Both the position numbers and the translations under genes were made by a program. Positions 12,554 to 19,066 of a DNA stretch of 19,066 nt are shown piece by piece. Origin of the DNA: DATKZH01 sp964475955 (lineage in GTDB: Bacteria > Planctomycetota > Planctomycetia > Pirellulales > Thermoguttaceae); assembly GCA_964475955.1 (NCBI GenBank), contig CAYYZY010000154.1, forward strand, positions 1 to 19,066, read 5' to 3'. The stretch's first letter is position 1; each line of letters begins with the position of its first letter. The notes beneath the pieces are model-generated. The model was not told the origin of the DNA, did not search any database, and was given only the letters and a program-made list of their open reading frames with translations.

Positions 12554-15391
12554 CTACTTCACCACGTAATTCACCATCCGCCCCGGCACGACGATGGTCT
12601 TCACGATCGTCTTCCCCTCCAGCAGCCCGGCGATCTTCTCGTCGGCCCGGGCGGCCGCTTCTTGGGTTTCGCGGTCGGCGTCGGCCGGGATGCGGACCCG
12701 GGCGCGGAGCTTGCCGTTGACCTGCACCGGCACTTCGACGGTGTCTTCCTTGATCCGCGACTCGTCGTACGCCGGCCACGGCTCGTAGGCGAGCGTCTTC
12801 TCGTGTCCCAGTGCCCGCCACAGCTCCTCGCCGAGGTGCGGGGCGAAGGGCGAGAGCAGGAGCACGAACGTTTCCATCGCGGACTGCGGACGCACCTTTT
12901 GCTTGAAGAAGAAGTTGGTGAACTCCATCATTCGGGCGATGGCCGTGTTGAAGGCCAGTTGGTCGAGGTCGTCGGTGACGGCCTTGATCGTGCGGTGCAG
13001 CATGCGGTTTTGCTCGGCCGTCGGCTCGACCGCCTGAACGGCCGGGTTCAGCGCGACGGTTTCCGCCCGATCGTCGACGATCATCCGCCACACGCGATCG
13101 AGGAACTTGCGCACGCCGTCGACGCCCTCCATGCTCCACGGCTTGACGGCTTCGAGCGGGCCCATGAACATCTCGTAGAGCCGGAGGCTGTCGGCCCCGT
13201 AATCGGCGACGACCTCGTCGGGATTGACGACGTTGCCGCGGCTCTTGGACATCTTGTACGCCCGGCTGTCGATCTTCACCTTCGGGTCGGCCTTGAGCAC
13301 GAAGGCGTCGCCCTGCTTCTCGACGTCGGCGGCCGGCAGGCGGACCGACTCGAGCGACTCCTTGTCCGCGGCGGCGTCGGCGCTGACCCAATGGCCCCCG
13401 GCGTCCCGGTAGCCGGTGAACTCCATCTCGCCCAGGATCATCCCCTGGTTGACCAACCTCTGGAACGGCTCGGGCGTGGAGACGTAGCCGCGGTCGTAGA
13501 GCACCTTGTGCCAGAATCGGGCGTAGAGCAAATGCAGCACGGCGTGCTCCGCCCCGCCCACGTAGAGGTCGACCGGCATCCACGCCTTTTCGACCTCGGG
13601 GTCGACCAGGGCCTCGGCGTTTTTGGGGTCCAGAAACCGCAGGTAATACCAGCACGAGCCGGCCCACTGCGGCATGGTGTTCGTCTCCCGCTTGTAGCGC
13701 TTGCCGTCGAGCGTGACGTACAGCCAGTCCTCCGGCGCCTTTTCCAGCGGCGGCTCGGGGCGGTCGTGGGCGGCGTCGAACGGCATCTTCTCGGGCAGAT
13801 CGAGCGGCAGGTCGCCCGGCTCCAAGGCGCGGACCGCGCCGGTCGGCTCGCCGTGTTCGTCCAACTCGTGTAGAAGCGGGAACGGTTCGCCCCAGAAGTG
13901 TTGCCGGCTGAAGAGCCAGTCGCGAAGCTTGTAGTTGACGGCCGCCTGGCCCAGGCCCTTGTTCTCCAGGTCGTCGGTGATCGCCTGGATGAACTCGGGC
14001 GTCGTCATCCCGGTGAACCGGCCGGAGTTGGCGCCGGTGCCGTCGCCGACGAAACACTGGCGCCCGGCCAGCACTTCGTCGCGATCGACCTCCTCCGCGT
14101 CGCCCGGATCGACGACCGCCACGATCGGCAGATCGAACTGCTGGGCGAACTCGAAGTCGCGCGTATCGTGGGCGGGGACGGCCATGATCGCCCCCGTGCC
14201 GTAGCTGATCAGCACGTAGTCGGCCACCCAGATCGGTATCGCCTTGCCGTTGACCGGGTTCACGGCGTACGACCCGGTGAACACGCCCGTCTTCTCCTTG
14301 GCCAGGTCGGTGCGGTCGAGCTCGCTCTTCTGGGCGGCCCGGTCGCGGTATTCTCTGACGGCCTGTTCGTGCTCGGGCAGCGTGAGCCGGTCGACGAACG
14401 GGTGTTCCGGGGCGATCACCATGTAGGTGGCGCCGAAGAGGGTGTCGGGCCGCGTGGTGTAGACGCGCAGCACGTCGTCGCCCGGCTTGCGCGGGTAGCC
14501 GGCGCCCTGAATCCGCTCGACCACGCAGTACTCGAATTCCTCCTGCAAGGGCATGCCGTCGGGCGTTTTCGTCGTGCCGATGAAGAAATCGACCTCGGCC
14601 CCGGTGCTCCGCCCGATCCAGTTCCGCTGGAGGGCCTTGATGTTTTCCGACCAGTCGAGCCCTTCCAGGTCCTTTTCGAGCCGGTCGGCGTAGGCGGTAA
14701 TCCGCAGCATCCACTGGCGCATGGGGATCCGCATCACCGGATGCCCGCCTCGCTCGCTGAGGCCGCCGACCACCTCCTCGTTGGCCAGCACGGTGCCCAG
14801 GGCCGGGCACCAGTTGACGGCCGCTTCGAGCTGGTAGGCCAGCCGGTGGTCGTCCCGGTAGGCGCGCACGGCGGCCTCGCCCTGGGCCGCTACGTCGTCA
14901 GGGATCGGCAGCTCCGCGATTGGTCGGCCCTTGCCCTGCTCGGGGTCGAACCAGGTGTCGTACAGGACCAGGAAGATGAACTGGGTCCAGCGGAAGTAGT
15001 CGGGGTCGGTGGTGGCCAGCTCGCGGTCCCAGTCGTAGCTGAAGCCGATCATCTGGAGCTGGCGGCGGAAGTTGCCGATGTTCTGCTCGGTCGTCTTGCG
15101 TGGGTGGGTGCCCGTCTTCTTGGCGTGCTGTTCGGCGGGGAGCCCAAAAGCGTCCCAGCCCATCGGGTGCATCACGCTGTAGCCTCGCATGCGGCGGTGC
15201 CGGCAGACGATGTCGGTCGCCGTATACCCCTCCGGGTGGCCCACGTGCAATCCATCCCCACTCGGGTAGGGGAACATATCGAGCACGTAGACCTTCTCCC
15301 CCTCGGGCAGGTGGGGCGCTTTGAAGGTCCGGTTCTCGTGCCAGAACGTCTGCCACTTGGGCTCAATCGTCGCCGGGTTGTAGCGGGGCAT
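12554..15391 (-). CDS. leuS: Leucyl-tRNA synthetase
   Basis: Cytoplasmic class I synthetase charging tRNA-Leu with leucine, 945 residues, somewhat longer than the roughly 860 of E. coli. The catalytic Rossmann fold has the HIGH-type motif as HVGH (residues 49-52, in PYPSGDGLHVGHPEGY). The CP1 editing domain that hydrolyses mischarged tRNA shows TTRPDT (312-317) and GAIMAVPAHDTRDFEFA. The second nucleotide-binding motif is a perfect KMSKS (713-717). The C-terminal part carries the anticodon-binding helices and ends VKTIVVPGRMVNYVVK. No key residue is missing. The start ATG is preceded by only a weak GAAGCGGA. A good promoter lies about 45-70 nt upstream; the predicted leader of about 36 nt is too short for a T-box. 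Confidence 0.97.
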   Translation of the reverse strand: MPRYNPATIEPKWQTFWHENRTFKAPHLPEGEKVYVLDMFPYPSGDGLHVGHPEGYTATDIVCRHRRMRGYSVMHPMGWDAFGLPAEQHAKKTGTHPRKTTEQNIGNFRRQLQMIGFSYDWDRELATTDPDYFRWTQFIFLVLYDTWFDPEQGKGRPIAELPIPDDVAAQGEAAVRAYRDDHRLAYQLEAAVNWCPALGTVLANEEVVGGLSERGGHPVMRIPMRQWMLRITAYADRLEKDLEGLDWSENIKALQRNWIGRSTGAEVDFFIGTTKTPDGMPLQEEFEYCVVERIQGAGYPRKPGDDVLRVYTTRPDTLFGATYMVIAPEHPFVDRLTLPEHEQAVREYRDRAAQKSELDRTDLAKEKTGVFTGSYAVNPVNGKAIPIWVADYVLISYGTGAIMAVPAHDTRDFEFAQQFDLPIVAVVDPGDAEEVDRDEVLAGRQCFVGDGTGANSGRFTGMTTPEFIQAITDDLENKGLGQAAVNYKLRDWLFSRQHFWGEPFPLLHELDEHGEPTGAVRALEPGDLPLDLPEKMPFDAAHDRPEPPLEKAPEDWLYVTLDGKRYKRETNTMPQWAGSCWYYLRFLDPKNAEALVDPEVEKAWMPVDLYVGGAEHAVLHLLYARFWHKVLYDRGYVSTPEPFQRLVNQGMILGEMEFTGYRDAGGHWVSADAAADKESLESVRLPAADVEKQGDAFVLKADPKVKIDSRAYKMSKSRGNVVNPDEVVADYGADSLRLYEMFMGPLEAVKPWSMEGVDGVRKFLDRVWRMIVDDRAETVALNPAVQAVEPTAEQNRMLHRTIKAVTDDLDQLAFNTAIARMMEFTNFFFKQKVRPQSAMETFVLLLSPFAPHLGEELWRALGHEKTLAYEPWPAYDESRIKEDTVEVPVQVNGKLRARVRIPADADRETQEAAARADEKIAGLLEGKTIVKTIVVPGRMVNYVVK

Positions 15392-15433
15392 GGGACGATC
15401 CGCTTCGCGAGTCTGAGGATTGGCAAAGCCCGT

Positions 15434-15462
15434 ATTCTATCGGTCCCCCCGGAGGACGGCAA
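15434..15462 (-). promoter_or_regulatory. Sigma70-type promoter of leuS
   Basis: On the minus strand TTGCCG (15462-15457), a 17-nt spacer, then TAGAAT (15439-15434). The -35 matches 4 of 6 and the -10 matches 5 of 6 consensus bases with ideal spacing. Expected transcription starts near 15427, giving a leader of about 36 nt. Confidence 0.6.
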
Positions 15463-15590
15463 AGGGAGGGGAGGTTCGTGGGAGACGCTCTCACATTCCG
15501 CGTGTCTCTGTGGAATCCGGACATTCCTCGATGGGGAATCGCGGTGCCCGGCTCGCCACGCCCCCCCAAGCAGGTGGGCAATTCAGTTGG

Positions 15591-15618
15591 TTGTACCTTC
15601 CCGGGGGAGTGCTAGAAT
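15591..15618 (+). promoter_or_regulatory. Sigma70-type promoter of the three-gene cassette
   Basis: TTGTAC (15591-15596), a 16-nt spacer, then TAGAAT (15613-15618), the same -10 as the divergent leuS promoter. It would start transcription near 15625 and give a leader of about 40 nt. This indicates the cassette is expressed on its own and not by read-through. Confidence 0.55.
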
Positions 15619-15663
15619 CAGTGAAATGGTCCCGAAAGGTGGGCCTCACCCGCTGTGTAGTGT

Positions 15664-16452
15664 ATGGAGGTGACCTTGCGGCTGGGCAAACCACCTGTGA
15701 CTGAAGTCGGAATCGACTTCCTGTTCGACCCCAATCCCCAGAAGCAGCCTTGGAGCCTGGAGTTTGCTGAGCCCTACTTGCGGCGGTTCGAAACGGCTTT
15801 GCCGCGCGTAGAAGTGCGGAACACTGAGGAAATCCGCGTCACGAAACGGTCGCCAGAGGGCATTCCTCAGGAGTTGTCGGGCAAGACCGAGCTGGCCGAT
15901 GTCCGTGCCCATGACGATGAGGAGACACGCTCGCTCCGTGTTGCGAACGACGCACTCGGTTACAAGCTGTTGCGGCGAGGGAACGACTATCCTGGCTTCG
16001 AAGTCGTTCTCGAGGAGGCACTCGACAAGCTGCGCCACTACGTAGAAGAGTTCCAGCCAGCCGCCGTGCGTCACGCGAGGGTGACCTACGTGGATGAGAT
16101 CAGGATTCCGCGGGACTCGCGCGGACGAGTGCTGCTGGAAGACTACTTCCATATGGGAATCCAGCTACCGGACGAGCCGTTTGGTCCGATCGCCGAGTTC
16201 GTCGTGAAGTGCCGATTCCCTCAAACCGAGGGCCACGACGCCTTGCAGTTCGAATTTGCCACTGGACCGAATGACAGCGATGCGGTTGCCTGCTTCCTTG
16301 TCTACTGGTATTGCACATGCAAGGATATTCAGTCGCTGGCCCCCCAGGTCTTGTCTGCCCGCCTCGGCACGGCGCACGAACGTATCGTCGAGTGTTTCAT
16401 GGCAAGCTTCACGCAAAAGGGCTTGGGGCTGTTTGAACCCCAAGGAACGTAG
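15664..16452 (+). CDS. TIGR04255-like family protein
   Basis: A 262-residue soluble protein that fits the sporadically distributed TIGR04255 family from its outline: N-terminal LGKPPVTEVGIDFLF, middle ANDALGYKLLRRGNDYPGFEVVLEEALDKL, then the conserved strand RVTYVDEIRIP (about 139-149) and LLEDYFHMGI. The later beta-rich part (FVVKCRFPQTEG, LQFEFATG) and final helices complete the length. The molecular function of the family is not established; I recall members beside restriction, toxin or other defence-type genes. ATG 15664 is the first start after the promoter but has no clear Shine-Dalgarno. The stop is 5 nt before the next gene. By eye the codon use is less GC-biased than in leuS, which suggests acquisition. 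Confidence 0.65.
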   Translation: MEVTLRLGKPPVTEVGIDFLFDPNPQKQPWSLEFAEPYLRRFETALPRVEVRNTEEIRVTKRSPEGIPQELSGKTELADVRAHDDEETRSLRVANDALGYKLLRRGNDYPGFEVVLEEALDKLRHYVEEFQPAAVRHARVTYVDEIRIPRDSRGRVLLEDYFHMGIQLPDEPFGPIAEFVVKCRFPQTEGHDALQFEFATGPNDSDAVACFLVYWYCTCKDIQSLAPQVLSARLGTAHERIVECFMASFTQKGLGLFEPQGT

Positions 16453-16457
16453 CTCTC

Positions 16458-17186
16458 ATGATTCTCATGCCTGCTCCCACGGTGGATTACTTCCGAGACG
16501 GTCACCGGATCGTGTACGAGGAGAGGCTCGGCGGTTGGCAGAGTGTCTCATCCGGCATACTGCCAGGGGAGGTCTTCCCCGTGAGCGAGTTGCACGTCGG
16601 TGATGCGGTCTACCGGCTGCGGGCACCAGTTCGAGGCCACTTCCAGCGGATTGACGATGGGAGTTGCCGATTCTGGGCGGAAGGCTTCAGTCCAACGTTC
16701 GTCGGCTCGGCGGGACGAGCCGACCAGGCTTATTCCGACTGGAGGGACCGGATTCACGAAGCGTTCCAGGAGTTGTACGGCAAGCGGCCATTCGAGATGA
16801 CTGAGGAAGATCGCGAACGCTGGGACGTGCTCGATGCGTTGATTGACGTCGTCGCATATCGCAACGAGACACCGGTTACTGTGCGCCAAATCGGGCGAGT
16901 AACGCAAGCGCGGCCACGCCCTCGGAGAGTCACCTGGATCGACGGCTCGTCGGAGAGGGTCGAATTCGGCAGGATGCCACCTGAATTCGCCGCTTACAAA
17001 GTCGGCCAGTACTTCGAGGCCGATGTCGAGCGAGACCCGCGGACATGGAAGATGATCCGAGTCCGTCACATTCAGACTATCTGCTCGTTACCCCCAATGC
17101 CTCAAGGCGAGACGGACGAGTTCTGGGGGTCCCTGCCTGGGACATCGACGCTGCCCAAGTCCGCACGCAGTTGGACAGAGTCTTGA
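16458..17186 (+). CDS. Unknown middle protein of the three-gene cassette
   Basis: A 242-residue protein I do not recognise. ATG 16458 follows the previous stop by 5 nt with AAGGAA at about 16441-16446; ATG 16467 is an alternative. The N-terminal 85 residues look beta-rich (HRIVYEERLGGWQSV, VGDAVYRLRAPVRGHF). A helical part follows (about 95-140, YSDWRDRIHEAFQELYGKR, ERWDVLDALIDVVAYR), then a second beta-rich part (RRVTWIDGSSERVEF, VGQYFEADVER, MIRVRHIQTI). No signal peptide, membrane segment or catalytic motif is visible. The last 47 codons overlap the next gene in another frame. The protein-like sequence seems to fade after DEFWGSLP (about residue 227), so the final 15 residues may be the result of a frame change. 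Confidence 0.6.
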   Translation: MILMPAPTVDYFRDGHRIVYEERLGGWQSVSSGILPGEVFPVSELHVGDAVYRLRAPVRGHFQRIDDGSCRFWAEGFSPTFVGSAGRADQAYSDWRDRIHEAFQELYGKRPFEMTEEDRERWDVLDALIDVVAYRNETPVTVRQIGRVTQARPRPRRVTWIDGSSERVEFGRMPPEFAAYKVGQYFEADVERDPRTWKMIRVRHIQTICSLPPMPQGETDEFWGSLPGTSTLPKSARSWTES

Positions 17187-18217
17187 CCGCGACCAACTTC
17201 ACCGCCGAGTGCTTCTTTCTTGATGTCGGGCAAGGGACCTCGAACGTCGTGCTCCTGGGCGAACGTCGCGGGATAGTCATCGATTGCAGCCCGACTCCGC
17301 GTGTTCCCCTCTCGATGCTGAAACGCTACGTAGACCGAATCGTCGCTCTTGTGGTTTCCCACAACGACCGTGACCACTGCGACGGGGCTGCTGGTATCAT
17401 CACGGCCTTCCCTCGCGCCATCGATCGGGTGTTTCTCCTGCAAGACCGGCCTGTCGAGCGGATTAGGCTCTACGCCGTGATAAGAGCGGCTATGGAGAAA
17501 GGTACTCTTCCTGCTCCTATTCGCTTGGAACGGCAGGAGGAGCCCCGCGAACTCTACACGGACCCAACTCGTGAGTTGTCGCTCGAACTGCTGTTTCCTA
17601 CGTTCGTCGACAACCTAGACGCCCAAGCCGCTGCCAGCCCAAACGCGACTAGCGCGGTGCTGGCGTTGCACTGCGGACATCGAAGGATCATCTTCTCGGG
17701 CGACTCCACGCTTGACGACTGGAGACGCATCCGGAGCGATCTTGGCGCACCGATCCACGCAGACATTTTTGGCATTCCGCATCATGGCGCCAATGTGGGT
17801 GGCCGGGGCGGGGACAACGAGGCCGCTCCGGGACTTCGCTGGCTCTACACAGAATCCGTTCGTTGTCGGTATGCGGTGATTTCCGTGGGGACCAGCAACC
17901 CTTATGGGCACCCGGCCCCTGCTACGATCGAGGCCCTGCGACGGTCAAATGCCGTCGTCGTCTGCACACAGATCACGCGGCAGTGCCACGACGACCTGGA
18001 ATCCCTTCGTCCGGGCGTCCTTTCTCCTTCGGCCCACTCACGGTCGACCTGGCGGAGCGATTTCACCTCCCGAGGGAACAGTCGAAACCTGGCTTGTGCG
18101 GGGACCGTGGTATCGGAAATCGGCCCAGACGCGGTGACCGTGCGTCGGCTTGCTCTGCATCAGTCCGGTGTAGACCGGCTCTCCGCTTCCGCGGGAGGGC
18201 ACGCGCTGTGCCGCTAG
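17045..18217 (+). CDS. ComEC-type metallo-beta-lactamase-fold hydrolase
   Basis: A 390-residue protein with the MBL fold of the ComEC/Rec2 C-terminal type. It shows CFFLDVGQGTSNVVLL (about 56-71), the metal motif SHNDRDH (His106, Asp108, Asp110, His111), FSGDST (Asp220), IPHHGAN (His246, His247) and GTSNPYGHPAPATIEAL. The binuclear site is thus complete, and phosphodiesterase or nuclease activity is likely. No transmembrane competence domain is present, so it is a soluble stand-alone enzyme. About 110 C-terminal residues beyond the fold contain several Cys (CTQITRQC, LACAG, HALCR). The start is uncertain: ATG 17045 overlaps the previous gene by 142 nt, and good protein character begins near AWDIDAAQV (about residue 31). 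TTG 17171 is an alternative start, or the two frames may be joined by frameshifting. Confidence 0.75.
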   Translation: MEDDPSPSHSDYLLVTPNASRRDGRVLGVPAWDIDAAQVRTQLDRVLTATNFTAECFFLDVGQGTSNVVLLGERRGIVIDCSPTPRVPLSMLKRYVDRIVALVVSHNDRDHCDGAAGIITAFPRAIDRVFLLQDRPVERIRLYAVIRAAMEKGTLPAPIRLERQEEPRELYTDPTRELSLELLFPTFVDNLDAQAAASPNATSAVLALHCGHRRIIFSGDSTLDDWRRIRSDLGAPIHADIFGIPHHGANVGGRGGDNEAAPGLRWLYTESVRCRYAVISVGTSNPYGHPAPATIEALRRSNAVVVCTQITRQCHDDLESLRPGVLSPSAHSRSTWRSDFTSRGNSRNLACAGTVVSEIGPDAVTVRRLALHQSGVDRLSASAGGHALCR

Positions 18218-18478
18218 TCCCATCAAACGCTCCCCGCTCTGCCCCCGGCGTGGATGGCCGGCGACTACTGCCCGCGCCGTCGCCACTCAGATCAGTTCCC
18301 GGCAATCCCCCAACATCGCCCGATTCCCAACTCTCCCGGAAGGAGTCGCGATCCCATCGGAGCGGATCAGTACAGCGGACTCGCGGCCGAAAGCTCGCCC
18401 CACGTTTGTCGGACATCGAGACACTTCCGGCCGCGTTCTCGACGGTAACCATAACTCTTTCCCAACCAATACACCCCC
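18218..18478. other. Intergenic stretch after the cassette
   Basis: About 260 bp where no gene, repeat or clear promoter was found. A + strand frame covering it (17863-18585) is a shadow of the flanking genes. Confidence 0.5.
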
Positions 18479-19066
18479 ATGAACCAACCCCCCACCCGTC
18501 GCGTGATCCAGGTCAACAGGAGCATCATCGGGCCGGTCGAGCCGAGGGGGAGGACGGTTCGGGCGAGGAGGGCGAGCGACTTTGACGGCGTGTCGGCGGC
18601 GTATCTGGAGGTCGCCCGCAAGCTGGCCAGCCCGGTGCTGATGGGGCCGCCGCTCTGCGACGAGCTGATGGCCTTCGTGCGCCATACGTTCACCGAGGAG
18701 GAAGCGGAGGTGGTCCGGCACCTGCGCGTGGTGAAGGCCCGCACGGCCGCCGGGCTCGCCCGGGCCGCCGGGCGGACGCGCGAGCAGGTCGAGCCGATCC
18801 TGGCAGGCATGGCCCGAAAGCGGACGATCGCCGAAGAGGGCCCGCCGGAGAAGCGGCGCTACCGGCTGATGCCGATCATGCCGGGCATCTTCGAGATGGT
18901 GCTGATCGGCGAGTCGCCCGAGGGAATGAGCGCATGGCACCGCCGGTTCGCCGAGCTGGTCGAGGCGCTCTACGAGACGGGCTACCTGCTCGACTACAGC
19001 GACCGCCCGACGCCTTTCGTCCGCTACCTGCCGGTGGGCGGGGTGCTTGCGGCGCAGCCGGCGGCG
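18479..19066 (+). CDS. Partial gene: N-terminal part of a probable ferredoxin-like protein
   Basis: An open frame from ATG 18479 to the window end, 196 codons without a stop, so the 3' part is missing. After a basic N-terminus, the sequence YLEVARKLASPVLMGPPLCDELMAFVRHTFTEEEAEVVRHL leads into a winged-helix-like region (KARTAAGLARAAGRTREQVEPILAGMARKRTI, about residues 88-120). Then comes YRLMPIMPGIFEMVLIG and WHRRFAELVEALYETGYLLDY, ending in PFVRYLPVGGVL. I recall this arrangement as the N-terminus of planctomycete proteins whose C-terminus carries 4Fe-4S ferredoxin clusters; those cysteines would lie beyond the window. No Shine-Dalgarno is visible and a later start is possible. High GC codon use marks it as backbone, unlike the cassette before it. 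Confidence 0.6.
   Translation, partial: MNQPPTRRVIQVNRSIIGPVEPRGRTVRARRASDFDGVSAAYLEVARKLASPVLMGPPLCDELMAFVRHTFTEEEAEVVRHLRVVKARTAAGLARAAGRTREQVEPILAGMARKRTIAEEGPPEKRRYRLMPIMPGIFEMVLIGESPEGMSAWHRRFAELVEALYETGYLLDYSDRPTPFVRYLPVGGVLAAQPAA

Noticed and set aside
15392..15433. A T-box or other leader riboswitch before leuS
   Set aside because: The predicted promoter leaves a leader of only about 36 nt, too short for a T-box, and no specifier hairpin is visible.
13898..15673. A long + strand frame opposite leuS (591 codons)
   Set aside because: It is antisense to a gene with all synthetase motifs; long antisense frames are expected in GC-rich DNA, and the translation has no family features.
17863..18585. 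A + strand frame of 240 codons after the MBL gene
   Set aside because: It overlaps the MBL C-terminus and the start of the next gene in a different frame and shows no protein-like pattern.

Overview
The window is about 19 kb of GC-rich bacterial DNA. The organism is most likely a member of the Planctomycetota (Pirellulales-like). That inference rests on weak or absent Shine-Dalgarno sites at several genes, on dispersed palindromic repeats I recall from planctomycete genomes (cores CTGTAGGGAACG and CTCTGTGCCTCTGTGGTT), and on proteins I associate with that phylum: the aldolase-like protein at 10925-12103 and the winged-helix N-terminus at 18479-19066. No rRNA, tRNA or CRISPR array was found.

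Region 1 (about 335-7673, + strand) is a phage-derived integrated element. Its order is: two small unknown genes, the terminase large subunit (1194-2774), a tiny coupled ORF, a capsid-maturation-type protease (2871-3578), a coiled-coil protein (3589-4473), a small Cys-rich zinc-binding protein (4600-5007), two small accessory proteins (5305-5891) and a large serine recombinase (5904-7673). The first genes are joined by ATGA/GTGA overlaps. No portal, major capsid or tail gene is recognisable, so this is a packaging-plus-protease module with its own integrase: a decayed prophage, a satellite or another atypical element.

Region 2 (about 7636-10924) carries a KefB/KefC-type cation:proton antiporter with an NAD-binding RCK domain, and an orphan Ig-like fragment. 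Two MITE-like elements with the same terminal inverted repeats bracket them (7636-7780 and 10361-10597). The first element has supplied the last 12 residues and the stop codon of the recombinase, and contains two hairpin units whose stems show compensatory changes.

Region 3 (10925-15391, - strand) is chromosomal backbone: an aldolase-like TIM-barrel protein and leucyl-tRNA synthetase (leuS) with a good sigma70-type promoter. Between them lies a 105-bp element with 22-bp perfect inverted ends.

Region 4 (15591-18217, + strand) is a compact three-gene cassette behind its own promoter: a TIGR04255-like protein, an unrecognised protein, and a ComEC-type metallo-beta-lactamase-fold hydrolase that overlaps it by 142 nt. 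It is inserted between leuS and the next backbone gene and by eye has a less GC-biased codon use. It is the best candidate here for an undescribed, possibly defence-related, system. The window ends inside a gene (18479 onward) resembling the N-terminal part of planctomycete ferredoxin-like proteins.
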